64,000 nt of DNA from Candidatus Hydrogenedentota bacterium (GCA_016791475.1 JAEUWI010000015.1:1-64000); one strand, 5' to 3'. Positions 38,901-47,254 are shown, counted from the first letter of the stretch. The notes: generated from the sequence alone by a model not told the origin. Numbers and translations are program-made.

Positions 38901-39780
38901 GCTCGAAATCGATTTGAGCGCCGACGCGTTCCCCTTTCTGAAATCACACGTACTTGCGGGTAAAGCGGTGCTTCCCGTCGCCATGATCAGCGAGTGGTTC
39001 GCCCACACGGCCCTCCACACCCACCCGGGCCTGCGCTTCCATGGCTTTGATGACCTGCGGGTCTTCAAGGGCGTTACGCTGGACGCGGAAGAAGTCCAAA
39101 CGCTTCAGCTTTGTACCGGAGACGTGGAGCAATCGCGCGGTGGTGCGGCGATTCCCGTCGAGCTGCGCAGTCATGCGGTCGGCGGCAAGGAGGTGCTCCA
39201 TGCGGCCGCCCTGGTCCATCTCGCAGAGACGCTGCCCTCGGGCGAGGCCCGGATCAAGGCGCGCGATCTCCAGGCGAAGGCTTACAACAATGGCGGCCTC
39301 TATGAAGGCGGCCACCTCTTCCACGGACCGGCCTTTCAGGGCCTGCATTCGGTGGATGGTGCGGGCAATGACCTGATCGCCGCCCTCGTGGGCAAGGCGC
39401 CCGCGCCGAAAGACTGGATTCTCGCGCCCATGCGAAATACCTGGCTCGCGGATCCGCTCATCCTGGACAGCAGTTTCCAGATGATGATCTTGTGGTCCTT
39501 CCGCCAGTATGGCGTGGGCAGCCTGCCGAGTTTTCTGCGCGAGTACCGGCAGTTTACCGGCCGATTCCCGAATGACGGTGCGCGCATCGTGATCCAGGTG
39601 ACGGAGCACAACAAGCGAAAAGCGACTGCGGACATCGAATTTGTGGATCCGAAGTCAGGTGCATTGATCGCGCGCATTAGCGGCTATGAATGCACGCTGG
39701 GCTCGTTTCTAAACAAGGCCTTTCAGAATAACAAACTTGAAATGCGCAGCGCCGCAGGGACTGACGCGGACACGCGATGA
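32899..39780 (+). CDS. pfaA: PUFA synthase KS-MAT-4xACP-KR-DH megasynthase
   Basis: 2293 aa from GTG 32899, which overlaps the pfaD stop (GTGA) and has GGAGGAG 8 nt upstream. Domains: ketosynthase with Cys210 in DAACASSL, His345 in EAHGTGT and His384 in GHTKAAAG; malonyl-type acyltransferase with Ser675 in GHSYGE; four acyl carrier domains with Ser1128, 1230, 1332 and 1434 in LGIDSIKRVEIL, spaced exactly 102 residues; ketoreductase from about 1700 (VTGGARGV); and a C-terminal polyketide-type dehydratase with His2017 (HVLAGKAVLP) and Asp2190 (LDSSFQ). This is the Pfa2/PfaA layout, the DH being the myxobacterial variant. The carrier domains need a phosphopantetheinyl transferase (PfaE), which is not present nearby. 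Linkers between carriers are (R/S/T)xD repeats encoded by 9-bp units. Confidence 0.93.
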   Translation: MNKPSTTPADIAIVGMGCLFPKANHLGAYWANIKHGIDAIIETPESHWRPEDYYDANPKRPDFTYGKRGGFLEAIDFNPLAYGMPPNALEATDTAQLLGMVAAEHALRDAGIGHDTEFDRDRVSVVLGVTGALELVIPLGARLGHPKWREAMADAGLDAATIDDVLERMGQHYVPWQEASFPGLLGNVVAGRITKHLNLGGTNCVVDAACASSLSAVHLAALELQAGKSDLVITGGVDTFNDIFMFMCFSKTPALSPTGNAKPFDASGDGTILGEGLGMIALKRLSDAERDNDRIYAVIKGIGASSDGKGDAIYAPSAPGQVKALNRAYEQAGIDPRTIELVEAHGTGTAKGDAVEISALSTVYGSAENGPWCAIGSVKSQIGHTKAAAGSAALIKAAMALYTKTLPPTIKVKEPLGPLRNTDTPFYVNTQLRPWLPRAEHPRRAGVSALGFGGSNFHCVLEEYEATKATPDWDGDVEILAFSGANTAAIVSALDSFPVAEKWSAQRVAADTLRDAFDAKAPCRLALVVRNGETDVPKLIAQAKSTLTSKGTTTSWSIPTGIYFGAGEAPGNLAFLFPGQGTQYPGMLRDLACQFPEFLNVLAEANAIYDAAPGTPRLTDRIYPHPAFTPEAETDHQRQLTATVVAPSAIGAVSAGALRVVERFGITPDAMAGHSYGEIVGLLASGKVSEADFHLLSKLRGSLMGQGQGDKGTMMAVRAPEDRVQELIDSSGLKVIIANKNAPEQMVLAGGTEAMAEAEAAFSKLGIQAKMLPVAAAFHSEYVSHVRDPFLQALQGMEIGAGTVPLYANTNAEPYPDNQDTVRVLIAEQLARPVEFVRQIQRMYADGVRTFLEIGPGSRMSGLVDAILGDAPHNAVAIDGSNGKRDGIVDLARALAEIAVLGYAVNLDAWNDGAPVDPESLKPKAKMTVPICGANYVTPREKKPKSAPRPVAVAQPAQAVNSTMTLTPSTPAAPAQHASPQPVAMPNAALQATEHHLIALQRMQQQTADLHRQFLEGQQAALETFRALLGQQQGLMSGQPVAAFAPVATAQVTPQAPVVYRTDQTDRTDSVVASPAIVAVSTPLATPTARNTSGIEAALLATISEKTGYPTEMLELGMSLDADLGIDSIKRVEILSGLKERLPEAPEFGPDQLGTFHTLGDIVNYIAANSTHRSDRSDPSDRSDDRATKTVVSTTAIETALLATIAEKTGYPTEMLELGMSLDADLGIDSIKRVEILSGLKDRLPDAPEFGPDQLGTFHTLGDIVNYIAANSAHRSDRSDPSDRSDGPATNTAVGTAAIETALLATIAEKTGYPTEMLELGMSLDADLGIDSIKRVEILSGLKDRLPDAPEFGPDQLGTFHTLGDIVNYIAANSAHRSDRPDPSDRSDGPATKTVVSTTAIETALLATIAEKTGYPTDMLELNMALDADLGIDSIKRVEILSALKDRLPETPEFGPDQLGQFHTLGDIVAFIAASGANRTDQTDSTDRTPKMLSTPEATPGDPLSIRAVTAVPTALDAGDPLALGGGTLVVVSTGNPLGGALAALLRERGLDVKASFWNDSPATLPDSLAGLILVAPEGPSPHDLMENAFAWIQQAGARMKANNAGLIASITQLDGAFGTVAIKGDALMGGLAGLVKTAAHEWPAITCKAIDIAPDAPSPVNQVIDVLLQKSATEIGITVDGLVTLCLVPNELAGSSAAPITPGDVVVVTGGARGVTADVALAMAKAWKPTLLLLGRSAPPTAEASWLAPLATEAEIRQALLARANGALKPKELREALDTVLRNREGLRNIEAMVAAGAEVQYHGTDIRDANAVATLLDEIRASRGPIRGIVHGAGVLADRLIEDKTLEQFNQVYGTKVDGLNALLAGVGGDDLKFIALFSSSTGRFGRKGQIDYAASNEILNKIAQREAKARPNCRVVSVNWGPWAGGMVNADLAKLFKSEGVGLIGLNDGAEFLVEELSQPTPRPVEIVVMGGEIPAFNVSPVPVAPARKASGAAFRTALEIDLSADAFPFLKSHVLAGKAVLPVAMISEWFAHTALHTHPGLRFHGFDDLRVFKGVTLDAEEVQTLQLCTGDVEQSRGGAAIPVELRSHAVGGKEVLHAAALVHLAETLPSGEARIKARDLQAKAYNNGGLYEGGHLFHGPAFQGLHSVDGAGNDLIAALVGKAPAPKDWILAPMRNTWLADPLILDSSFQMMILWSFRQYGVGSLPSFLREYRQFTGRFPNDGARIVIQVTEHNKRKATADIEFVDPKSGALIARISGYECTLGSFLNKAFQNNKLEMRSAAGTDADTR
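36079..36109. repeat. 9-bp-unit linker repeat, first copy in pfaA
   Basis: Units of the form KATSRGWCN (GATCAGACG, GATCGGACC) encode the RTDQTDRTD linker before the first carrier domain. The same unit family recurs at 36415-36450, 36721-36757, 37025-37063, 37331-37365 and 44349-44430, the second to fourth copies in opposite orientation. Confidence 0.7.
36180..37325 (+). repeat. Tandem 306-bp acyl-carrier repeats within pfaA
   Basis: Four units in exact 306-bp register (carrier Ser codons at 36280, 36586, 36892 and 37198). Units 1-3 are nearly identical in protein and very close in DNA; unit 4 has diverged (DMLELNMALDADLG). Each ends in a spacer of RSD-type tripeptides. Confidence 0.9.
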
Positions 39781-39902
39781 TGACCGCGCTCGCGATTTCC
39801 GCCCTTCTGCGAACGGCGGTAACGCCAACGTCCGGATCAGTTCTGAGAAACGCCGCGGCGGCGGGACCAGAACGTCGACTTGGTCTTTGTTAGTCCGGGA
39901 GC

Positions 39903-39993
39903 TTACCCCCCTGCCCCCCCGCAAGCGGGGGGAACCATACTTGTCGAACTGAACCTCTTGGTTCCCCCCGCTTGCGGGGGGCCAGGGGGGTAA
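39903..39993. repeat. Long foldback element in the pfaA-pfaC gap
   Basis: Two 35-bp arms (39903-39937 and 39959-39993) are inverted copies with one mismatch, separated by 21 nt. Each arm itself contains a CCCCCCGCAAGCGGGGGG palindrome. On the plus strand it would form a very stable hairpin between the two synthase genes. Confidence 0.85.
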
Positions 39994-40061
39994 AACCTAG
40001 ATCGTGTATCGCCCCTTTTTGGGTGGCGCGAAGCGTCATGAATGACGCTCCCTGGAACACT

Positions 40062-43000
40062 ATGAAACAACCAGCTATAGCAATCGTGGGCATGGGCGGG
40101 ATCTTTCCCGACGCCCCCGATCTCGATACCTTCTGGCGTAACATACTGTCGGGCAAGGCCTCGGCCAAGGAAGCCCCGGCGGATCGCTGGCTGCTGCCTG
40201 TCGACGAGGCCTACGACCCCGAACAGGGCAAGGCGGATCACGTTTATTCAAAGCGCGGCTGCTTTATCGACGGGGCCGTCCCGCTGAAACTCGACGCGCT
40301 GGATCTCGACGCCGAACTCGTATGCCAGCTCGACCCCATGTATCACCTGCTTCTCCATGCCGGTACGACCGCGATGGCGGATGCTGGCGCCCGCCAGTGG
40401 GATCACAGCACGACCGGCGTTATCGTTGGCAATCTTGCCCTGCCTACGGAGCAATCTTCGGCGCTGGCCCGCGCAATTCTCGGGCGCACCTTCGAGGAAA
40501 AAGTGTTGGGCGAAAGTCCCGACACCCCCATGCCCCATCCCCTGAACCGCTACGTCACCGGCCTCCCCGCCGCTGTGCTGGCGAAGGCCCTCGGCCTCGG
40601 CGGCACGGCCTACACGCTGGACGCCGCCTGCGCTTCCTCCCTCTATGCCATCAAGTTGGCTGTCGACGAGCTCCAGGCGGGCCGGGCCGATGTGATGCTC
40701 GCGGGCGGTGTTTCCCGCCCCGATCCGCTCTATACCCAGATGGGCTTCGCCCAGTTGCGCGCACTGTCTCCAACAGGCACGTGTTCACCTTTTGATAAGG
40801 CCGGCAACGGCCTCGTGGTCGGCGAAGGCGCGGGCGTCTTTGTGCTCAAGCGCCTCGACGATGCCATCGCCGATGGCAATACCATTCACGGCGTAATTCG
40901 CGGCATTGGTCTCTCCAACGATGTCGGCGGACGCTTGCTCGCCCCCACGTCTGAAGGCCAGCTCCGGGCCATGCGCGCCGCTTATGCCGCCGCAGGCTGG
41001 AAGCCCGAATCGGTTGGACTCGTCGAGTGTCACGCCACGGGCACCGCCGTGGGCGACGCCATCGAAGTGGATAGCCTGAAGCAACTCTGGGCGGAGGCCC
41101 CTTGGGCACCCGGCCAGTGCACGCTGGGCTCGGTGAAGTCGAACATCGGTCACACGCTCACCGCCGCAGGTTCCGCCGCTATGCTGAAAGCGCTCCTCGC
41201 GCTGAAGCACGGGCAGCTCCCCCCCACCGCGAGCTACCGGCAATCGCCGGAGTCCTGGAAACTGGGTGAAAGTCCCTTTGTGGTGCGCAGCGCTCCCGAA
41301 GCGTGGAATTCAGAATCTCCGCGCCGTGCCGCGGTCAGCGCCTTCGGTTTTGGCGGCATCAATGCCCACGTCCTCGTCGAAGAATGGATCGCACCGGACC
41401 GTGTCGCCCCGACCACCGTGGAGCCCCTCGAAGGGCCGGAGTGCCCCATCGCCATCGTCGGCATGGATGCTCATTTTGGCCCGTGGCAGGGACTCCATGC
41501 GGTGCGCCAACGCCTCCTCGGTGGCGGCGCGGAGGTGGCCCCCCAATCTCCCACCCACTGGCACGGCGTGGAACAGAGCGCCTGGTACCGCCGGACGGGG
41601 CTGAGCCGCAATGCCTTTAAGGGCTACTGGCTCGGCGAGATCGCCACGCGCCTGGATCGCTTCCGCATTCCGCCCAAAGAACTCGAAGAGATGCTGCCCC
41701 AGCAGTTGCTCATGCTCCAGGTCGCTGTGAACGCCTGGGAACATGCGGGCCACGCCGACTATGGCGATGAAGCCACCGGCGTCTACATTGGCGTGGGGCT
41801 GGACCTGAACACGACCAATTTCAACGTCCGCTGGTCGTTGCAGAAACAGGCGAAGGCATGGCTCAAGGCCCAGGGCGGCGATACATCGCCCGAAGCGGTC
41901 GAACAGTACCTTGCGACCTTGCGCGATGCCCTCACGCCCGCCCTCACGGCCAACCGGACCATGGGCGGACTTGCGAGTGTTGCGGCCAGCCGCATCGCCC
42001 GGGAACTCCGCTGCGGCGGACCCAGCTTCACCCTTTCGGGCGAGGAAAGCTCCGGCATCCACGCTTTGGAAGCCGCCACGCGCGCACTGCAGCGGGGTGA
42101 AATCAACCAGGCTATCGTGGGCGCTGTGGATCTCGCGGGCGATGTGCGCGCGGTGCTCGGCAGCCACCATCACAGCCCCTTCTCCCCCACGGGCGAGGGC
42201 GTGGGCCTGGATGCGTCTTCTGACGGCGCAATCATCGGCGAAGGGGCCGTGGCGTTTGTGCTGAAACGCCTGGAAGATGCCGAGGCCGATGGGGATCGCG
42301 TGATCGCCATCATCAAAGGCATGGGCAGCGCGGCCGGGGGCGGTGTGGATAGCGCCCGATCAGTGACGGCCTATCAGGATGCCGTGCAACGGGCCGCCCA
42401 GGACGGACACATCGATTTGGGCTCGGTGGAGTATGTCGAAGCCCACGGCAGTGGCGTTGCGAGCGAGGACGCCGTGGAGGCGGAAGCGCTGGCGGCCCTA
42501 TATACCCATGATGACGCCACGACGGACCTCCAGCATTGCCTGGTCGGCACGGCGATGAACGATATTGGCCACACCGGCGCCGCAGCCGGCCTCGCGGGCG
42601 TGCTTAAGGCCGCCCTGTGCCTGCATCATGAAATTCTGCCGCCGCTGCGCCGGGTGACCGCGCCCATCGATGCCCTCACGAAAGGCACAAGCCGCCTGTG
42701 GGCGCCCGATGCGCCCCAGTACTGGCTCCACGACAAGGCGGCGGGCCCGCGACGCGCGGGAGCCAGCAGCATGACGCCGGGTGGCGGGCACACCCACGTG
42801 ATCCTTGAAGGCGCCCCCATGGGCGCTTCCACGATTGCGCAGCCCCTGGGCCAACGTGAGGAGGCCCTGTTTATCCTGACCGGCGATAGTGCCGCGTCGC
42901 TGCTCGCCGGGCTGGAGCGCCTCAAGCAACTCGCACACCGCAACGGCGAAATGGGCATGGAATCTCTTGCCCGCGCATGGTGGCAACAGCACCCCGTGGC

Positions 43001-46000
43001 CCACCCCGCCCGCGCTATCGCCCTGGTGGCCCGGTCGGTGTCGGAATTGCTGGAACAGATCGAAGGCCTTCGTCAAGCCCTCACAAGCCAGCCCGAACAG
43101 GGCATCGGCGGACGCTTTCAGCCGCCCCGGGATCCGGCCGCGCGCGACCGCGTCTTCTATTCGCCGGATCCCCTCGGCGTAACGGGCAAGATCGCCTTCG
43201 TCTTCCCCGGTTCGGGCAATCACTACGCCGGGATGGGCCGCGATCTTTTCGCCCAGTGGCCCGCCATCCTTCGTGCGCAAGACACCTCGAACAACTTCCT
43301 CCGCCAGCAATATCAGCCGGACGTTTTCTGGCGCGACACACGTGACTTTAACCAGAACCATAAGGCCATGATCTTCGGCCAGGTATCCCTCGGCACGGCG
43401 GTGAGCGATCTCGTACGGAGTTTCGGCATCGAGCCCCAGGTGGCCATCGGTTACAGTCTGGGCGAAACCGCAAGCCTATTCTCGCTGGGTGCCTGGCGTG
43501 ACCGCGATTTGATGCTGGACCGCATCGCCCATTCGCGCCTCTTCACCGACGAGCTCGCGGGCGACTGCAACGCCGCCCGGCGCGCCTGGCAGTTGCCCGG
43601 ACAAGAGGCGGTGGACTGGGTGCTGGGCGTTATCGACCGCCCCATGAAGGTGGCGAAGCAGGCCCTGAAGCAGCGCAAGAAGGTCTATCCCCTGATTGCG
43701 AACACCTTCCAGGAATCCGTCATCGGCGGTAACCGCAAGGCGGTCGAGAAGCTCATCGCCAAGTTGGAGTGCCAGTTCATTCCCCTCGAAGGCGTGACCA
43801 CCGTGCACTGCGATGTGGTGAAAGAGGTGGAAAAAGAATACCGCGACCTGCACCTCTTCAACACCACGCCGCCGAAGGGCATACAGTTTTTCAGCGGCGC
43901 CTGGGGCAAGAGCTATACGGTTAGCCGCGAAAGCGCGGCCGATTCCGTGCTGGCGCAGGCCATCGACGGCGTGGACTTCCCGGCCGTGATCGAAGGGGCC
44001 TACGCCCAGGGGGCCCGTTTCTTTATCGAAATGGGACCGGGCAATTCGTGCAGCCGCATGATCAGCCGTATCCTCGCGGACAAGCCCCACCTGGCGCGTT
44101 CGGTATGTTACGACGGCCACAGCGCGGTGTCGCTCGTATTGCGCACACTGGGCCAACTCGTCGTGGAGGGCATCCCCGTGAATCTCGATGCACTCTACGG
44201 CCATGGCGAGCCCGAAATCATTGCCGAGACCGACCGGCCGATGGTCCGTATCGCCGTGGGCGGCGGGCCCTATGTGGCGCCGCCGGTGCCGAAGGTGGAG
44301 CCCGTATACGCGCAGGCGAAGGCCCTCGCACAGGCGAGAATGAACAATAGGACGGATACGACCGATAGGACGGATAAGGAAAACACGGTCAATCGGTCCG
44401 ATCAGTCGAATCGGTCAGATTGGGCACCCGCCGCCAGCGCGGGCCTCTCCCCCGCGCTGCTGGAAAGCGTCGCGCTGGCGGAATCCGCCGCGGCCTCGGC
44501 CCACGCCCAGTACCTCCATTTCGCGGACACCATGCAGCAGGTCATGGCGGGCGGAATCGCGTGGCAGATGCAACTGCTCACCCAACCCGGTGTAACGATC
44601 GCACCCCTCGCAGTGGAAGCACCGGTGCGCGCCGACGTAGTCTTCGACCGCGATCAGTGCATGGAATTCGCCATCGGCTCCATCGCAAAAATGCTCGGAC
44701 CCCGCTTCGCGGAGGTGGACACCCATCCCACGCGGGTGCGCTTGCCCGATGAGCCCCTTATGCTGGTCGATCGCATCACCGCGCTGGAGGGCGAGCCCTG
44801 CTCCATGGGCTCGGGCCGCGTGGTCACCGAGCACGACGTGCTGCACAACGGCTGGTACCTCGACGGCGGCCACATTCCCACATGCGTCGCGGTGGAAGCG
44901 GGTCAGGCCGACTTGTTCCTTTCCGGCTATCTCGGCATCGATTTCGAGACGAAGGGTAAGGCCATGTATCGCCTGCTCGACGCCGAAGTGACCTTCCTCG
45001 ATCACACGCCGGTGGCGGGCCAGATCATCCGCTACGACATTCACATCGACCACTTCTTCCGCCATGGCAATCCGTGGTTCTTCAAATTCTGGTTCGACGC
45101 CACGGTGGACGGAAAACCGTTGATGACCATGCGCAACGGTTGCGCGGGCTTCTTCACCGAAGAGGATCTCGCGGCGGGCCAGGGCGTGGTGGATTCGCGG
45201 CTGGCGCTGCAGAATGATCGCGGCACGCTGCCGGTCGACTGGCGCGAACTCGTGCCCATGGCCCCCGCATCGTACAACGACGCTCAGGTCAACGCGCTCC
45301 GCGTGGGCAATCTGGCCGGGTGCTTCGGCGATGCTTTCGCCGCGCTGCCGCTGCAGAATCCCGTTCGGATTCCCGATGGCAGGATGAATCTCGTCCATCG
45401 CGTGCTCGAACTCACGCCCGGTGGTGGCCGCTATGGTCTCGGCAGAATTGTGGCCGAGGCGGACATCCATCCCGACGACTGGTTCATCACGTGCCACTTC
45501 GTGGATGATCGCGTCATGCCCGGCACGCTGATGTTTGAGTGCTGCCTTCACACGCTGCGTATTTACCTCATGCGCATGGGCTGGGTGGCCGAGGCCGAGG
45601 CCGCCTATTGGGAGCCGCGCCTTGGAGTCACCGGAAAGCTCAAATGCCGCGGTCAAGTGCTGGAAACGACAAAGAAGGTGACTTACGAGGTCAACATCAA
45701 AGAACTGGGCTACGGTCCTCAGCCCTACGCCGTGGCCGATGCACGCATGTACGCCGACGGCAAGGCCATCGTGGATATCGGCGGCATGTCGATCCAGTTG
45801 CAGGGCCAGACCCGCGAGGGGCTTGAGTCGCTGTGGGCCAACGTTCGAAACAACGACGGCACGCCGCGTCCGGCGCTCTACACCTACGAACAGATTCTCG
45901 CTTTTTCGTCGGGCAAGCCGTCCGAGGCCTTTGGGGCGCCCTACGCGATTTTCGATCCGGGCCAACCCCGAAAGATCGCCCGCCTGCCCCGACCGCCCTA

Positions 46001-46967
46001 TCAATTCCTGGATCGCGTCGTAGCGGTTACCGGCACGCCCTTCGTACTCGAAGCCGGGCCCACGGTGGAGGCGCAATACGACATTCCGGCGAACGAGTGG
46101 TATTTCGGCGCGAATCGCCAGACCGACATGCCCTTTGCCGTGCTGCTGGAGATCGCGTTGCAGCCCTGCGGCTGGCTCGCGGCCTATTGCGGCTCCGCAC
46201 TCACCAGCGATATCGATCTGAAATTCCGCAACCTCGGCGGCAAGGCGATCCAGCACCAGGTGGTAACGGCGGCGACCGGTACCCTCACCGTGAAAGTGAA
46301 GATGACGGCGGTGTCGAATTCCGGCGGCATGATTATCCAGCACTACCATATGGCGGTACATGGCGCGACGGGGTGCCTCTACGAAGGCACGACCTACTTC
46401 GGTTTCTTCTCCCAGGCGGCCTTGGCCGATCAGGTGGGCATCCGCGAGGCCGTGCGCTATCAACCGACCGCTCAGGACATCGCCGCAAATGCGCCTCTCC
46501 CCTATCCAGTGGAAGCCCCCTTCCCCGACGACCAATGGCGTACGCTGGACCAGGTCACAGTCTATTCGCCCGAGGGCGGACCTGCGGGATTGGGCTTTAT
46601 TCAAGGCACCCTGAAGGTCCGGCCCGACACGTGGTTTTTCCAGGCACACTTTTTTGAAGATCCGGTGTGCCCCGGCTCGCTCGGCCTGGAATCCTTCCTG
46701 CAACTACTCAAATATTTCGCAGTGCAACGCTGGGGTGCGGATGCTTCCACCCACTTCGAGACGATAGCCGTGGGCGAAGAGCACGAGTGGATCTATCGAG
46801 GTCAAATTATCCCCACGGACAATGAAGTGACGGTGGAGGCGGTGATCACAGGCATCGATGATGATCGGAGATTGATTCATGCCGATGGCTTTTTGGTCGT
46901 CGATGGCCGCGTGATTTATCAGATGAAGAAACTCAGTCTGCGCGTAGGGACAGCGTCGGACCCGTGA
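40062..46967 (+). CDS. pfaC: PUFA synthase KS-CLF-AT-DH-DH megasynthase
   Basis: About 2301 aa from ATG 40062 (MKQPAIAIVGMGG); ATG 40038 is also possible and neither has a clear Shine-Dalgarno. Domains: ketosynthase with Cys190 in DAACASSL and HATGTAVGDA; a second KS-like unit from about 480 in which the active Cys is Glu661 (SGEESSG), so a chain length factor; acyltransferase with Ser1132 in GYSLGE (PfaB-like, here fused); then two double-hotdog FabA-like dehydratases. In each, the first hotdog lacks the catalytic His while the second has it (His1812 in CHFVDDRVMPG; His2196 in AHFFEDPVCPG). The layout equals myxobacterial Pfa3 without its terminal acylglycerolphosphate acyltransferase. A 9-bp-unit linker (RTDTTDRTD, NRSDQSNRSD) lies between AT and DH. 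Confidence 0.92.
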   Translation: MKQPAIAIVGMGGIFPDAPDLDTFWRNILSGKASAKEAPADRWLLPVDEAYDPEQGKADHVYSKRGCFIDGAVPLKLDALDLDAELVCQLDPMYHLLLHAGTTAMADAGARQWDHSTTGVIVGNLALPTEQSSALARAILGRTFEEKVLGESPDTPMPHPLNRYVTGLPAAVLAKALGLGGTAYTLDAACASSLYAIKLAVDELQAGRADVMLAGGVSRPDPLYTQMGFAQLRALSPTGTCSPFDKAGNGLVVGEGAGVFVLKRLDDAIADGNTIHGVIRGIGLSNDVGGRLLAPTSEGQLRAMRAAYAAAGWKPESVGLVECHATGTAVGDAIEVDSLKQLWAEAPWAPGQCTLGSVKSNIGHTLTAAGSAAMLKALLALKHGQLPPTASYRQSPESWKLGESPFVVRSAPEAWNSESPRRAAVSAFGFGGINAHVLVEEWIAPDRVAPTTVEPLEGPECPIAIVGMDAHFGPWQGLHAVRQRLLGGGAEVAPQSPTHWHGVEQSAWYRRTGLSRNAFKGYWLGEIATRLDRFRIPPKELEEMLPQQLLMLQVAVNAWEHAGHADYGDEATGVYIGVGLDLNTTNFNVRWSLQKQAKAWLKAQGGDTSPEAVEQYLATLRDALTPALTANRTMGGLASVAASRIARELRCGGPSFTLSGEESSGIHALEAATRALQRGEINQAIVGAVDLAGDVRAVLGSHHHSPFSPTGEGVGLDASSDGAIIGEGAVAFVLKRLEDAEADGDRVIAIIKGMGSAAGGGVDSARSVTAYQDAVQRAAQDGHIDLGSVEYVEAHGSGVASEDAVEAEALAALYTHDDATTDLQHCLVGTAMNDIGHTGAAAGLAGVLKAALCLHHEILPPLRRVTAPIDALTKGTSRLWAPDAPQYWLHDKAAGPRRAGASSMTPGGGHTHVILEGAPMGASTIAQPLGQREEALFILTGDSAASLLAGLERLKQLAHRNGEMGMESLARAWWQQHPVAHPARAIALVARSVSELLEQIEGLRQALTSQPEQGIGGRFQPPRDPAARDRVFYSPDPLGVTGKIAFVFPGSGNHYAGMGRDLFAQWPAILRAQDTSNNFLRQQYQPDVFWRDTRDFNQNHKAMIFGQVSLGTAVSDLVRSFGIEPQVAIGYSLGETASLFSLGAWRDRDLMLDRIAHSRLFTDELAGDCNAARRAWQLPGQEAVDWVLGVIDRPMKVAKQALKQRKKVYPLIANTFQESVIGGNRKAVEKLIAKLECQFIPLEGVTTVHCDVVKEVEKEYRDLHLFNTTPPKGIQFFSGAWGKSYTVSRESAADSVLAQAIDGVDFPAVIEGAYAQGARFFIEMGPGNSCSRMISRILADKPHLARSVCYDGHSAVSLVLRTLGQLVVEGIPVNLDALYGHGEPEIIAETDRPMVRIAVGGGPYVAPPVPKVEPVYAQAKALAQARMNNRTDTTDRTDKENTVNRSDQSNRSDWAPAASAGLSPALLESVALAESAAASAHAQYLHFADTMQQVMAGGIAWQMQLLTQPGVTIAPLAVEAPVRADVVFDRDQCMEFAIGSIAKMLGPRFAEVDTHPTRVRLPDEPLMLVDRITALEGEPCSMGSGRVVTEHDVLHNGWYLDGGHIPTCVAVEAGQADLFLSGYLGIDFETKGKAMYRLLDAEVTFLDHTPVAGQIIRYDIHIDHFFRHGNPWFFKFWFDATVDGKPLMTMRNGCAGFFTEEDLAAGQGVVDSRLALQNDRGTLPVDWRELVPMAPASYNDAQVNALRVGNLAGCFGDAFAALPLQNPVRIPDGRMNLVHRVLELTPGGGRYGLGRIVAEADIHPDDWFITCHFVDDRVMPGTLMFECCLHTLRIYLMRMGWVAEAEAAYWEPRLGVTGKLKCRGQVLETTKKVTYEVNIKELGYGPQPYAVADARMYADGKAIVDIGGMSIQLQGQTREGLESLWANVRNNDGTPRPALYTYEQILAFSSGKPSEAFGAPYAIFDPGQPRKIARLPRPPYQFLDRVVAVTGTPFVLEAGPTVEAQYDIPANEWYFGANRQTDMPFAVLLEIALQPCGWLAAYCGSALTSDIDLKFRNLGGKAIQHQVVTAATGTLTVKVKMTAVSNSGGMIIQHYHMAVHGATGCLYEGTTYFGFFSQAALADQVGIREAVRYQPTAQDIAANAPLPYPVEAPFPDDQWRTLDQVTVYSPEGGPAGLGFIQGTLKVRPDTWFFQAHFFEDPVCPGSLGLESFLQLLKYFAVQRWGADASTHFETIAVGEEHEWIYRGQIIPTDNEVTVEAVITGIDDDRRLIHADGFLVVDGRVIYQMKKLSLRVGTASDP
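44349..44430. repeat. 9-bp-unit linker repeat in pfaC
   Basis: Two runs of degenerate 9-bp units (44349-44378 and 44389-44430) encode the Thr/Ser-Asp-rich linker between acyltransferase and dehydratase. The unit is related to that in the pfaA linkers and to the intergenic arrays at 62581-62772. Confidence 0.6.
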
Positions 46968-47035
46968 CGTTGGCAGCAATAGAGCACTACTTAACCATCG
47001 CAAATCGACCGAGCGCGGTGAGCCACAACGTCCGG

Positions 47036-47154
47036 GGCTGTCCTGTCGTAAGGGAAGCGCACGGGACACGAAAGACGTTCTCAATCCGCGACATTGCCCC
47101 TGTATGCGGGCGCTGTTGTTGTTTAGCGTGCGCCTGGGCCACGACAGGACAGCC
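47036..47154. repeat. Inverted repeat in the pfaC-oleA gap
   Basis: GGCTGTCCTGTCGT (47036-47049) and its perfect complement (47141-47154) bracket 91 nt; the arms extend imperfectly inward for 13 more bases ending in GCGCAC/GTGCGC. No gene is found between 46968 and 47254. Confidence 0.7.
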
Positions 47155-47254
47155 GCGCCGGTTGCGATTTCTTGCCCTCGTGCGAATTTAAATGTATCAC
47201 CAGTAGATTGATTCGCGGACCGCAGACCTGTGGCGCCGCTGTCCCTGAGGTATC

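Noticed and set aside
44415-46703. 762-codon minus-strand frame opposite the pfaC dehydratase region
   Set aside because: Antisense shadow of a well-supported megasynthase; no motifs and no ribosome site.
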